Below, piece after piece: positions 8,642 through 16,701 of a stretch of DNA of 64,000 nt. A program made the translations under genes and the position numbers. The first letter of the stretch is position 1. Each line of letters begins with the position of its first letter. The stretch lies in contig CAJUGH010000010.1 of assembly GCA_910586215.1 (NCBI GenBank), forward strand, positions 1 through 64,000. The letters run 5' to 3'. The DNA is from an uncultured Acetatifactor sp. GTDB taxonomy: Bacteria > Bacillota > Clostridia > Lachnospirales > Lachnospiraceae. Under the pieces are notes generated by a model. The model made no database searches. It saw nothing but the letters and a program-made list of their open reading frames with translations, and was not told where the DNA came from.

Positions 8642-9526
8642 ATGGCAATTTTCAAGGGCGCAGGTGTGGCCATTGTCACACCCATGCAGGAAGACGGAAC
8701 GGTAAATTATGAGCAGTTTGCGAGACTGGTGGAATTCCAGGTGGAGAATGGTACCGATGCCATCATCGTATGCGGCACCACAGGGGAGGCTTCTACGCTG
8801 ACCCATGAGGAACATCTGGAGGTGATCCGGTACTGCGTGGAGCAGGTGGCGGGCCGGGTTCCGGTGATTGCAGGCACAGGCTCCAACTGCACTCAGACAG
8901 CGGTATATCTGTCCACTGAGGCAGAGAAGTATGGTGTGGACGGACTGCTGCTGGTGAGTCCTTACTACAACAAGGCCACCCAGAAGGGGCTTTACGCCCA
9001 TTTCAAGGCTGTGGCAGATGCCGTGAAGGTACCCATCCTGCTCTACAATGTGCCTTCCCGGACAGGCTGTAACATCCTGCCGGAGACGGTGGTGCGTCTG
9101 TGCAGGGAAGTGGAGAATATAGTGGGCGTGAAGGAAGCTAGCGGCAATATCAGCCAGATTGCCCATCTGGCAGCCATTGGGCAGGGCTGTGTGGACATCT
9201 ATTCCGGCAATGACGACCAGATCGTGCCGCTGATGGCCCTGGGGGGGCTGGGGGTCATCTCCGTGTTGTCCAATGTGGCACCGGCACAGACCCATGCCAT
9301 CTGTCAGAAGTTCCTGGAGGGCGATGTGGAGGGGAGCCGCAGGGAGCAGCTCCGTGCCCTGGAACTGTGTGATGCCCTGTTTAGCGAGGTAAATCCCATC
9401 CCGGTGAAGAAGGCCTTGAACTTGATGGGGATGGAAGCCGGTCCAGCCAGAATGCCTCTTACACCCATGGAAGAGACAAATGTAAGAAAGCTGGAGGCGG
9501 CCATGAGGACTTATGGAATTCTGTGA
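8642..9526 (+). CDS. dapA: 4-hydroxy-tetrahydrodipicolinate synthase
   Basis: 294 residues, normal DapA length. The enzyme condenses pyruvate with aspartate semialdehyde, the first step committed to lysine and diaminopimelate. Seen: GTTGEASTLTHEEH (substrate-binding GTTGE), the SPYYNKATQKGLYAHF segment with the catalytic Tyr, YNVPSRTG with the Arg/Tyr pair, and the Schiff-base Lys in VGVKEASGN. The ribosome binding site GGAGG is 8 nt before ATG 8642. It lies behind a lysine riboswitch and is followed 120 nt later by dapB, so the two probably form a lysine-controlled operon. Confidence 0.97.
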   Translation: MAIFKGAGVAIVTPMQEDGTVNYEQFARLVEFQVENGTDAIIVCGTTGEASTLTHEEHLEVIRYCVEQVAGRVPVIAGTGSNCTQTAVYLSTEAEKYGVDGLLLVSPYYNKATQKGLYAHFKAVADAVKVPILLYNVPSRTGCNILPETVVRLCREVENIVGVKEASGNISQIAHLAAIGQGCVDIYSGNDDQIVPLMALGGLGVISVLSNVAPAQTHAICQKFLEGDVEGSRREQLRALELCDALFSEVNPIPVKKALNLMGMEAGPARMPLTPMEETNVRKLEAAMRTYGIL

Positions 9527-9578
9527 GGAATTGCCTGCAACGATACATGGTCTGTTGCGGGGACACGAAATGAACGAC

Positions 9579-9606
9579 AATGCCGCCTTTTGCAGGGTGG
9601 CATTTT
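9579..9606 (+). terminator. stem-loop between dapA and dapB
   Basis: AATGCC(G)CC pairs with GG(G)TGGCATT and is followed by TTTG. It may reduce read-through from dapA into dapB or protect the dapA 3' end; the T-run is short, so the function is uncertain. Confidence 0.45.
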
Positions 9607-9646
9607 GCACAGCCGGATACCCGGCATACGGGAGGAAAGGATCCAT

Positions 9647-10411
9647 ATGATTAGGATTGTGATGCATGGATGTAACGGGAAAATGGGGCAGGTAATCAGT
9701 GCCCTGACAGCAGCGGACCCGGAGACGGAGATCGTAGCGGGGATAGATGCCTTTGATGACGGGCATAATCCCTATCCAGTGTTCAGGGATATCCGGAAAT
9801 GCGGAGTGGAGGCAGACTGCCTGATTGACTTTTCAGTGGCTTCTGCCATGGACAATCTGCTGGAATACTGTGTGGAGAAGGGATTGCCCTGCGTGTTATG
9901 CACTACAGGCTTATCTAGGGAACAGCTAAAGAAGGTGGGGGAGGCTTCCGGGAAAGTGGCCATCCTGAAGTCGGCGAACATGTCCCTTGGAATCAACCTG
10001 CTGTTCCGCCTTCTGAAGGAGGCAGCGGAAGTCCTGGCTCCGGCAGGTTTTGACATGGAGATTGTGGAGAAACACCACAACCTGAAGGTGGACGCACCCA
10101 GCGGCACGGCCCTGGCCCTGGCAGATTCCATCAATGAGGTGTTTGACGGTGGATACACTTACGTCTATGACAGGAGCAGCAGAAGGGGACAGCGCCCGGA
10201 GAAGGAGATCGGTATCAGCGCAGTCCGGGGCGGTACCATTGTAGGGGAGCATGATGTGCTCTTTGCCGGGACAGATGAAGTGGTGACATTTTCGCACACG
10301 GCTTATTCCAAGGCCGTGTTTGGCAGGGGTGCCCTGCAGGCGGCGAAGTTCCTGGCAGGGAAGACACCCGGCATGTATGATATGAGTCATGTGATTGAGG
10401 AGATCCTGTAG
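9647..10411 (+). CDS. dapB: 4-hydroxy-tetrahydrodipicolinate reductase
   Basis: 254 residues, usual DapB length. The NAD(P)H-dependent reductase acts directly after DapA. Visible are the nucleotide-binding start IRIVMHGCNGKMGQ, the catalytic segment EKHHNLKVDAPSGTALALA (His pair, Lys and the DAPSGTA loop), and a C-terminal RGALQAAKFLAGKTPGMYDM. ATG 9647 is chosen because GGGAGGAAAGG precedes it and it gives the standard N-terminus; an upstream in-frame start would add 19 unrelated residues. It lies downstream of dapA in the same direction. Confidence 0.97.
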   Translation: MIRIVMHGCNGKMGQVISALTAADPETEIVAGIDAFDDGHNPYPVFRDIRKCGVEADCLIDFSVASAMDNLLEYCVEKGLPCVLCTTGLSREQLKKVGEASGKVAILKSANMSLGINLLFRLLKEAAEVLAPAGFDMEIVEKHHNLKVDAPSGTALALADSINEVFDGGYTYVYDRSSRRGQRPEKEIGISAVRGGTIVGEHDVLFAGTDEVVTFSHTAYSKAVFGRGALQAAKFLAGKTPGMYDMSHVIEEIL

Positions 10412-10521
10412 GATATACCTGCCAGTAGGGGAATTCCATAGGCTTCCATGGGTATCTGTCCATGGGGACATATGGAAAGGGACTGGCGTAAGTGGGGATC
10501 CTGCAGAGAGGGAGGAATACC

Positions 10522-12483
10522 ATGATAATGGATGAGAATGACAAGAAGGTCATGAGGGCATTCGCAAAACAGTACAAAAATGTGGCGGCTGCTTCCACGG
10601 AGATCATCAACCTGCAGTCTATTATGAACCTGCCCAAGGGGACGGAACATTTCCTTACGGATATACATGGGGAGTGGGAACAGTTTACCCATGTGCTGAA
10701 GAACGGCTCAGGTTCCATCCGCAGGAAGATAGATGAAGAGTTCGGCAATACCTTGAGCAATAAGGACAAGAAGAGCCTGGCTACCTTGATCTATTATCCG
10801 GAGGAGAAGCTGGAGATTGTACAGCGGGAGGAGGACAACATTGAGGACTGGTACAAGATTTCCCTTCACAGACTGGTGCAGATCATCAAACGTGTATCCT
10901 CCAAGTACACCAGGTCCAAGGTGCGTAAGGCATTGCCCAGGGATTTTTCCTATGTGATCGAGGAACTGATCACGGAGAAGGAGGAGATCCTGGACAAGGA
11001 AGCCTATTACAATGAGATCATCCACACCATCATCCGGATTGGCAGGGCACCGCAGTTTATTGTGGCTCTAAGTCGTCTGATACAGCGCCTGGTCATTGAC
11101 CACCTGCATATTGTAGGGGACATCTATGACCGGGGTCCCGGCCCGCATATTATCATGGATACCCTCTGTGCCTATCACTCGGTGGATGTGCAGTGGGGGA
11201 ATCACGACATGGTGTGGATGGGGGCGGCCAGCGGCCATCTGGCCTGCATTGCCAACGTGATCCGCATGGCAGCCCGCTATGGCAACCTGGCCACCATTGA
11301 GGACGGCTACGGGATTAACCTGCTTCCTCTGGCCACCTTTGCCATGGAGGCCTACGAAGGGGTGGACACAGAGGTATTTGCCATCCGCTACAACACAGAT
11401 TACAATACCAAGGACTTAAGCCTGGATACGAAGATGCACAAGGCCATGGCCATCATCCAGTTCAAGCTGGAGGGACAGCTCATCATGCGGCATCCGGAAT
11501 TCCATATGGAGGACAGGCTGCTATTCAACCGGATTGACTATGAAAAAGGGACAGTGGACATAGAGGGCAGGCAATATCAGATGCTGGACATGGATTTTCC
11601 CACCATAGATCCCGGGCACCCCTATGAACTTACCGAGGAGGAGAACAAGGTAATGATCCGGCTGCAGCGGGCCTTCTTGAAATGTGAGAAGTTGCAGCGC
11701 CACGTGCGGTTCCTCTACGCCAAGGGAGGCATGTACAAGATCTATAACGGCAACCTGCTGTATCACGGCTGCGTGCCCATGAACCCGGATGGGACCTTTG
11801 CAGAGGTAGAGATTGCCGGCAGGCCTTACAAGGGGAAAGCCCTGTATGACATCCTGGAACATTATGCCAGGAGGGGTTATTATGCAAAGGATGGTGCAGA
11901 GCGCTCTGCAGGACAGGACATGATGTGGTATATCTGGAATGGGAAAGGTTCCCCTGTGTTCGGCAAGGAGAAGATGGCCACATTTGAGGCGTATTTTGTG
12001 GCAGAGCCTGAGACCCACAAGGAGAAGAAGAATGCTTATTACCAGTTCCTGGAGCAGGAGGAGGTAGTGATAAGGATCCTGGAGGAGTTCGGTTTGAGCA
12101 GCAGGGACGCCCACATTGTCAACGGCCATGTGCCAGTGGAGCAGATCCATGGGGAGTCTCCCATCAAATGCGGCGGGAAACTATTGGTGATCGACGGCGG
12201 GTTCTCCAAGGCTTACCAGAAGAAGACAGGGATTGCAGGCTATACACTGGTATGTAATTCCAGGGGGATGCGGCTGGTGGCCCACGAGCCTTTTGAATCT
12301 ACCAGGGCAGCCATACGGAATGAATCTGACATTATCTCGGACATGGTAGAAGTGGAGACTTTTCCACGCAGGAAGCTGGTGGCCGACACGGATATCGGGC
12401 GGGAACTGAAAGAGAGTATCTATTACCTGGAAGAACTGCTGGAGGCCTACCAGGATGGTACCATCATTGAGGCAGAAGTATGA
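10522..12483 (+). CDS. fbp: class III fructose-1,6-bisphosphatase
   Basis: 653 residues, the size of the Firmicutes class III enzyme, which removes the 1-phosphate of fructose 1,6-bisphosphate in gluconeogenesis. It is a calcineurin-type metallophosphoesterase: LTDIHGEW, then a split GDIYDRGPGPHIIMD and WGNHDMVWMGA with the metal-binding Asp, Asn and His residues, and late NGHVPV and GESPIKCGG. ATG 10522 follows GGGAGG by 6 nt; a GTG 30 nt upstream has no ribosome binding site. It is apparently transcribed alone and ends at a bidirectional terminator. Confidence 0.96.
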   Translation: MIMDENDKKVMRAFAKQYKNVAAASTEIINLQSIMNLPKGTEHFLTDIHGEWEQFTHVLKNGSGSIRRKIDEEFGNTLSNKDKKSLATLIYYPEEKLEIVQREEDNIEDWYKISLHRLVQIIKRVSSKYTRSKVRKALPRDFSYVIEELITEKEEILDKEAYYNEIIHTIIRIGRAPQFIVALSRLIQRLVIDHLHIVGDIYDRGPGPHIIMDTLCAYHSVDVQWGNHDMVWMGAASGHLACIANVIRMAARYGNLATIEDGYGINLLPLATFAMEAYEGVDTEVFAIRYNTDYNTKDLSLDTKMHKAMAIIQFKLEGQLIMRHPEFHMEDRLLFNRIDYEKGTVDIEGRQYQMLDMDFPTIDPGHPYELTEEENKVMIRLQRAFLKCEKLQRHVRFLYAKGGMYKIYNGNLLYHGCVPMNPDGTFAEVEIAGRPYKGKALYDILEHYARRGYYAKDGAERSAGQDMMWYIWNGKGSPVFGKEKMATFEAYFVAEPETHKEKKNAYYQFLEQEEVVIRILEEFGLSSRDAHIVNGHVPVEQIHGESPIKCGGKLLVIDGGFSKAYQKKTGIAGYTLVCNSRGMRLVAHEPFESTRAAIRNESDIISDMVEVETFPRRKLVADTDIGRELKESIYYLEELLEAYQDGTIIEAEV

Positions 12484-12503
12484 AGGGAATGAAGATTTTC
12501 TAA

Positions 12504-12546
12504 GGCCAGAAAGAGGGTGTGTGAACACCCCTCTTTGTACCTGGCC
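12504..12546. terminator. bidirectional terminator after fbp
   Basis: AAAGAGGG(T)GT pairs with ACACCCCTCTTT (12510-12536, one bulge), with an outer GGCCAG/CTGGCC pair. A-rich and T-rich flanks suit both convergent genes. Confidence 0.75.
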
Positions 12547-12579
12547 CAAGAAAATCTAAGTCATTCCTCCTACATGCTG

Positions 12580-13203
12580 TTACCGCATGGCCGGACCATT
12601 ATTGGTGCCTGTGCCGGTGACAGAATTGCCGCCCATGCTCCTTCCGCTGCTGTTTGTGGTACCTGCACTGCTGGAACCGGAAGTGGAACCTGTGCTGCCA
12701 GCAGGGTCAGAGGAAGTGCCAGGTGTAGGGCTGGCACCATTGGCAGAACCATTGGTGCTGCCAGCAGTGGAACCAGTGCCGTTTGTGGTATTGGAACCTG
12801 CTGCAGAACCTGTGCCATCTGTACCTGTGCTATTATCTTCTGTGCTGACGGCACCGCTGTTATCCATACCGTCCCCCAGAATGTCATCTGCCACGTCTGA
12901 TACGCCGTCAGTGACATCATCGATTACGTTGGTAATGGTATCGCCTGCATCATCCAGGATTCCATCGGTGCCGCCGTTTTTGTCAGTGCCTTCCGTGACG
13001 GAATTGTTGTTGCTGCCTGCGGTGCCATTGTTATTGTCTGCAGCGCTGCTGCTGTTGTTGTCCTGGGAGCCGCTTCCGGCCATACTGCCGGAATTGCTGC
13101 TTCCTTTGTCATCGTTGGTACATGCTGCCGCCATACACATGTAGGCCAGTACCAACCCCAGGACTAGGAGCTTCTTCGCTCCAGGTCTCTTAGACTTTTT
13201 CAT
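12580..13203 (-). CDS. Ser/Gly/Asn/Thr-rich putative lipoprotein
   Basis: 207 residues. A signal peptide (MKKSKRPGAKK, then a hydrophobic run) ends in MAAAC, so Cys28 is the likely lipid-modified residue. Nearly all the rest is low-complexity Ser, Gly, Asn and Thr, except for a short acidic helix-like stretch (residues about 93-125, with VIDDVTDG and VADDILGDG). No domain is recognisable. ATG 13203 is preferred because it gives a clean signal peptide; upstream in-frame codons would add a Cys-containing extension. It probably serves as a flexible surface or wall-spanning protein; this is inference. A long frame on the opposite strand is a shadow of the biased composition. Confidence 0.7.
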   Translation of the reverse strand: MKKSKRPGAKKLLVLGLVLAYMCMAAACTNDDKGSSNSGSMAGSGSQDNNSSSAADNNNGTAGSNNNSVTEGTDKNGGTDGILDDAGDTITNVIDDVTDGVSDVADDILGDGMDNSGAVSTEDNSTGTDGTGSAAGSNTTNGTGSTAGSTNGSANGASPTPGTSSDPAGSTGSTSGSSSAGTTNSSGRSMGGNSVTGTGTNNGPAMR

Positions 13204-13606
13204 AATGATACCTGTCTGCGCGTTGCGGCGCGCATTCATTTTACAGCCAGGCACGCATTTTTGCCAGGCTTTTCCTCCTGTATGGCAGCTACGTCACTGG
13301 CCACAGTGTGAACAGTAACAAGGCTGCCAGTCTGCCCGTTGGGCGTGAACCTGCGGTATGGTTACTGTTCACTAGTTCCCAGCAACATATGCACACAAAA
13401 CGCCAAATGTAGGCGTTTTGGCGCAGGTTGTCTCATGTTTGTCACGCAAAAAATGCGTGAAAACACCTGGCGGTGGTAGCTGTGAACAGTAAAACGGTAT
13501 GGACCTTTTGCAGATTCAGCTATAGTATGCGCCGTGGGAACCACATTATGCAGAAAAACAGGAAGAAAAATTTGAGAATAATATATGTGAAACCAGGGGG
13601 AGGAAA
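13204..13606. other. intergenic region rich in palindromes
   Basis: No gene is seen in these 403 bases. They hold two linked copies of the dispersed GTTACT/AGTAAC palindrome and two small hairpins, AAACGCC...GGCGTTT (near 13398-13418) and TCACGCA-N5-TGCGTGA (13442-13460). Confidence 0.6.
13308..13372. repeat. dispersed palindrome, copy with 12-bp arms
   Basis: GTGAACAGTAAC (13308-13319) and its exact complement GTTACTGTTCAC (13361-13372) flank 41 nt. A third arm, GTGAACAGTAAA, lies at 13482-13493, so the right arm can pair with either. The arm sequence recurs in other gaps of this window. Confidence 0.8.
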
Positions 13607-14389
13607 ATGAGATTCAGACCATGTATTGACATACATAACGGCAGGGTAAAACAGATCATAGGGGCAAGCCTGGCAGATGAGGGGGACCTGGCCCAGGAGA
13701 ATTATGTGTCCGGGGAGGATGCCTCCTGGTATGCAAGGCTCTACCAGGAAGCTGGTTTAAAGGGAGGACATGTGATCCTGCTCAACAGCACGGGAAGTCC
13801 CTTCTATGAGGCATCCAGAAAACAGGCCTGCCTGGCCCTGCAGGCCTATCCGGGAGGGCTGCAGGCAGGTGGCGGCATCACGCCGGACAACGCAGGGGAT
13901 TTCCTGGATGCGGGGGCTTCCCATGTGATTGTGACTTCCTATGTATTCCAAGGGGGCAGGATCCAGTATGACAGGCTGGAAGAACTGGTAAAGGCTGTGG
14001 GACGGGGACGGCTGGTGCTGGATGTAAGCTGCCGGAAGACGGCAGAAGGTTACATGGTAGTCACGGACAGGTGGCAGCGGATCACCTCCGAGCGGGTGGA
14101 GGAGAACCTGCTGGAGAGGCTGTCAGCGTACTGTGATGAGTTTCTGGTCCATGCAGTGGATGTGGAAGGCAGGGCGGAAGGAATCGAGGAAGAACTGGTG
14201 CAGCTGTTGGGCCACTGGGGGGGCATGCCCATGACTTATGCCGGGGGTGTCCATAGTTATCATGACCTGGAACTACTGAAAGCACTGGGAAGGAACTGTC
14301 TGGATGTGACCATTGGCAGTGCCCTGGATCTGTTCGGAGGGAGTCTGGAACTGGATAAAGTACTGGAAATATGCGGCTGCAGGATATAA
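13607..14389 (+). CDS. hisA: phosphoribosylformimino-5-aminoimidazole carboxamide ribotide isomerase, eukaryotic HIS6-like type
   Basis: 260-residue TIM-barrel protein. It starts RFRPCIDIHNGRVKQIIG, with the Asp of the first strand and the phosphate-binding loop typical of HisA, and continues with LQAGGGIT, HAVDVEGRAEGIEEELV and TYAGGVHS, the second catalytic Asp and the repeated phosphate-binding Gly loop. The form lacks the spacing of ordinary bacterial HisA and looks like the eukaryotic HIS6-type family also found in some clostridia. The enzyme performs the Amadori rearrangement of ProFAR in histidine synthesis. GGGGGAGG precedes the ATG. No other his genes are next to it. Confidence 0.88.
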   Translation: MRFRPCIDIHNGRVKQIIGASLADEGDLAQENYVSGEDASWYARLYQEAGLKGGHVILLNSTGSPFYEASRKQACLALQAYPGGLQAGGGITPDNAGDFLDAGASHVIVTSYVFQGGRIQYDRLEELVKAVGRGRLVLDVSCRKTAEGYMVVTDRWQRITSERVEENLLERLSAYCDEFLVHAVDVEGRAEGIEEELVQLLGHWGGMPMTYAGGVHSYHDLELLKALGRNCLDVTIGSALDLFGGSLELDKVLEICGCRI

Positions 14390-14489
14390 CCAGAGGCTGG
14401 AATATGTGCAATATGGACAAAAATGTATTGTTTTATCTGAGATTTATGAAGGAAATCTTGGAAAATGTTACAAAAATATTAAATTCTCG

Positions 14490-14518
14490 TTGCTGTATTG
14501 GACTGCCTGTGATAAAAT
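14490..14518 (+). promoter_or_regulatory. promoter of the M23-bactofilin pair
   Basis: TTGCTG (14490-14495), 17-bp spacer, TAAAAT (14513-14518), 28 nt before the start of the M23-like gene. Confidence 0.6.
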
Positions 14519-14545
14519 AGAAGCGTTTATCGGAGGTGACTATTT

Positions 14546-15262
14546 ATGGGACGAAGAAGACACAAGCGCAAGAACAGCCATGTAGTCATTGTGACATCTG
14601 ATGCTGCGGATGCGGACTTGAGACAGTTCCACATTAGGCCCTGGATCTTACAGACATTTGTGCTGTTACTCTGTATCGGACTCGGAGGACTGATTGGGTT
14701 CTTCGTTTTTGAGGACGGAATCCGGAAGACGGAGGAAGATGAGACCCGGAACCAGCAGGAGACCATTGATATACTCATGGAGGAGAAGGCCCAGTTGGAG
14801 GAGGAAATTGCTACCCTCAATGACACGGTCCAGATTCTTAGCGACACCGTGAACCAGAAGACCCAGGCGGAAAGCGAGTTGCTGGAGCAGATACAGATGC
14901 AGTCCATTCCCACCAAGCCACCGTTAAAAGGCATTGCCGGTATAGAGGAACCCACAGGAGAAGGAGATCCCATATGTGAGTTTACCGCTGCATCGGGCGC
15001 CATGGTGGTGGCAACTGCCAGTGGCACGGTATCGGTGGTGTCTGATGATGCAGAGTACGGCCAGAGTATTACCATTGACCACGGGAACGGGTATATGACT
15101 GTGTACCGGAGCAAGGGCGAGGCGAAGGTAAAGCAGGGGGAGGTCGTTACCCAGGGAACGACCCTGTTCCTGATAGGTGAGGATAATGGCAAACTGGGAT
15201 ACCAGATGATAAAAGACGGTGTATTTATCGACCCGTTGGAGGTCCTGGTGATCAGTGGATAA
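14546..15262 (+). CDS. membrane-anchored degenerate M23 (LytM) domain protein
   Basis: 238 residues: a short basic cytoplasmic N-terminus, one membrane segment (about 36-56), a coiled coil (about 60-115) and a C-terminal LytM fold (about 145-235). The fold is recognised by SGTVSVVSDDAEYGQSITI, DHGNGYMTVY and VKQGEVVTQG. The zinc ligands are missing: HGNGYxTxYxH is followed by RSKG instead of His, and the final HxH strand reads GYQM. It should therefore bind or regulate, not cut, peptidoglycan, like EnvC or NlpD. CGGAGGTG precedes the ATG. A bactofilin gene follows by about 100 nt, a pairing known from cell-shape modules. Confidence 0.82.
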   Translation: MGRRRHKRKNSHVVIVTSDAADADLRQFHIRPWILQTFVLLLCIGLGGLIGFFVFEDGIRKTEEDETRNQQETIDILMEEKAQLEEEIATLNDTVQILSDTVNQKTQAESELLEQIQMQSIPTKPPLKGIAGIEEPTGEGDPICEFTAASGAMVVATASGTVSVVSDDAEYGQSITIDHGNGYMTVYRSKGEAKVKQGEVVTQGTTLFLIGEDNGKLGYQMIKDGVFIDPLEVLVISG

Positions 15263-15359
15263 AGAGAACCTGCATGCACAGCAGTCTGCAGCCGTGCCTT
15301 GGCGGTGCGCCGCCAGGTATATGCGGGTCTAGTTTCCAAGGGGAAAAGGAGAGAAGATT

Positions 15360-15809
15360 ATGGCTAGGAACAAGGAAGTAAGAATTGGTACGATTATTGG
15401 CAAAGAGGCCGAATGTAACGGTGACTTTAGTTCAGGCGGCTCTGTCAGGGTGGACGGTTCCATCACCGGGAATGTCAATGTGTCAGGTACGCTGATCGTA
15501 GGTGCAGCAGGTGTCATAAGAGGGGATATCACTGCCCAGTCCGTGATCGTGGGCGGACAGATAGAGGGCAACCTGCAGATCTCGGAGCGGACGGAACTGA
15601 CATCCAGTGCCAGGCTTGTGGGGGACATCTACACGAAGATACTTGTTATAGATGAAAATGCAGTCTTCCAGGGAAGATGTGAGATGAACAATGACGGCGG
15701 CAGGCCTGGTGCCAGAGACATGCGCGAAATGAAGAGGGAATCCAGGGCGGCCATTGTGGAAGCCATGCGTGAGATGGAAGGCGGATCCTTCACAGATTCC
15801 GAGGAGTAG
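15360..15809 (+). CDS. bactofilin family cytoskeletal protein
   Basis: 149 residues. The central beta-helical DUF583 domain (about 10-105) is clear: TIIGKEAECNGDF, VRVDGSITGNV, GTLIVGAAGVIRGDI, SVIVGGQIEGNL. The C-terminal 45 residues are charged and helical (MREMKRESRAAIVEAMREME). Bactofilins polymerise without nucleotide on the inner membrane face and position wall enzymes. AAAGGAGAG precedes the ATG. The upstream membrane LytM-like protein is the obvious partner. A bidirectional terminator follows. Confidence 0.93.
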   Translation: MARNKEVRIGTIIGKEAECNGDFSSGGSVRVDGSITGNVNVSGTLIVGAAGVIRGDITAQSVIVGGQIEGNLQISERTELTSSARLVGDIYTKILVIDENAVFQGRCEMNNDGGRPGARDMREMKRESRAAIVEAMREMEGGSFTDSEE

Positions 15810-15883
15810 CCAGGTAACTGGTATATGGTATAAAGAAAGAGTGGCCGTAGGCACCGGACCGAAAGCCCAAATAGAAGGGAACC

Positions 15884-15932
15884 AAAAAGGCAGGAGCGCA
15901 ATTCCCCGGGCGGGGGAGCGTCCCTGCCTTTT
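15884..15932. terminator. bidirectional terminator between bactofilin and yerC
   Basis: AAAAAGGCAGG with its complement CCTGCCTTTT close a 25-30 nt loop region that can itself pair. The flanking A-run and T-run suit both convergent genes. Confidence 0.8.
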
Positions 15933-15968
15933 CCTGCATACAGGATGGCGCAGGATGGCAAAATGCAG

Positions 15969-16268
15969 TCAGCCATTGGCTTTGTCCTCCATGCGTCCGA
16001 AGACCATTTCATAGCCGTCATTCCCGTAATTCAAGGACCGGTTGACGCGGCTGATGGTGGCTGTGGAGGCACCAGTCTTCTCTGCGATTTCAAGGTAAGT
16101 CTTGCGCTTTTTCAGCATTGCGGCTACTTCGAAGCGCTGGGAAAGGGAAAGCAGTTCATTGACTGTGCAGAGATCCTCGAAAAAAGTATAGCACTCTTCC
16201 CTGTCCCGCAGGCACAGAATGGCATCAAACAGGGAATCCACGGCCTCTGTCTTAATTTTCTTGTTCAT
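15969..16268 (-). CDS. YerC/YecD family TrpR-like DNA-binding protein
   Basis: 99 residues, normal for the YerC family of TrpR-type helix-turn-helix proteins. Visible: LFDAILCLRDREECYTFFEDLCTVNEL, then SLSQRFEVAAMLKKRKTYLEIAEKTGASTATISRVNRSL, where the last part is the helix-turn-helix. The function of the family is poorly defined; it is not a tryptophan repressor by evidence here. A promoter with an adjoining palindrome lies just upstream and suggests autoregulation. A GGAGGGAG ribosome binding site is present on the minus strand. Confidence 0.88.
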   Translation of the reverse strand: MNKKIKTEAVDSLFDAILCLRDREECYTFFEDLCTVNELLSLSQRFEVAAMLKKRKTYLEIAEKTGASTATISRVNRSLNYGNDGYEMVFGRMEDKANG

Positions 16269-16311
16269 GTATCTCCCTCCATGGCAGACATTGTATATGG
16301 AAACGGATGCT

Positions 16312-16375
16312 TTTACACTGTAAAGTTTTACAGCCCTGCCGTAGATATCTTATCACAGAGTATCCATAAAGTAAA
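16312..16375 (-). promoter_or_regulatory. yerC promoter with overlapping palindromes
   Basis: On the minus strand TTTACT (16375-16370), 17-bp spacer, TAAGAT (16352-16347). Between the start site and the gene lie two overlapping palindromes sharing TGTAAA: TTTACA-C-TGTAAA (16312-16324) and CTGTAAA-N2-TTTACAG (16318-16333). They resemble operators for a dimeric TrpR-like protein. Confidence 0.6.
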
Positions 16376-16447
16376 GAGGAGGGATGAGATTTTGTTTTGA
16401 CATTTTTGCGTTACTTCCGGTTCATACCACCCATTTTCAGAAAACAG

Positions 16448-16476
16448 TTGTCATGTAGTATTGAATACTATATAAT
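16448..16476 (+). promoter_or_regulatory. promoter of the DUF1836 gene
   Basis: TTGTCA (16448-16453), 17-bp spacer, TATAAT (16471-16476). The start site would fall near 16483, inside the left arm of the first hairpin downstream. Confidence 0.8.
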
Positions 16477-16478
16477 AA

Positions 16479-16594
16479 GTGTGAAGAGAATTTCTAAGTC
16501 TGCAAAGTACACAGACTAAGAAATTCTAAAACTTCACACCGAAGAACGCAAGGGCAGCGTTCTTCATCCATTGTTTGTGTCGGCTGTGCCGACA
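16479..16594 (+). other. structured leader: three consecutive hairpins before the DUF1836 gene
   Basis: Hairpin 1 spans 16479-16539 (GTGTGAAG...CTTCACAC outer, AGAATTTCT...AGAAATTCT and AGTCTG...CAGACT inner). Hairpin 2: GAAGAACGC-N7-GCGTTCTTC (16541-16565). Hairpin 3: TGTCGGC-N3-GCCGACA (16578-16594). None is followed by a T-run. The leader continues another 107 nt to the gene. No known RNA family is recognised. Confidence 0.6.
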
Positions 16595-16701
16595 TGTCTG
16601 GAAGTGTGTAAGTCATACAGGATCCTGGGGTATGGTCTGGGGACACCGGAGGGCAGGGCGGTGTAAACTGACTGCGACAGTTCTTAATTGGGGGTATATA
16701 C

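Noticed and set aside
12587..13144. Hydrophobic 185-codon plus-strand frame
   Set aside because: It is the complement of the Ser/Gly/Asn-rich lipoprotein; the hydrophobicity results from reading those codons backwards.
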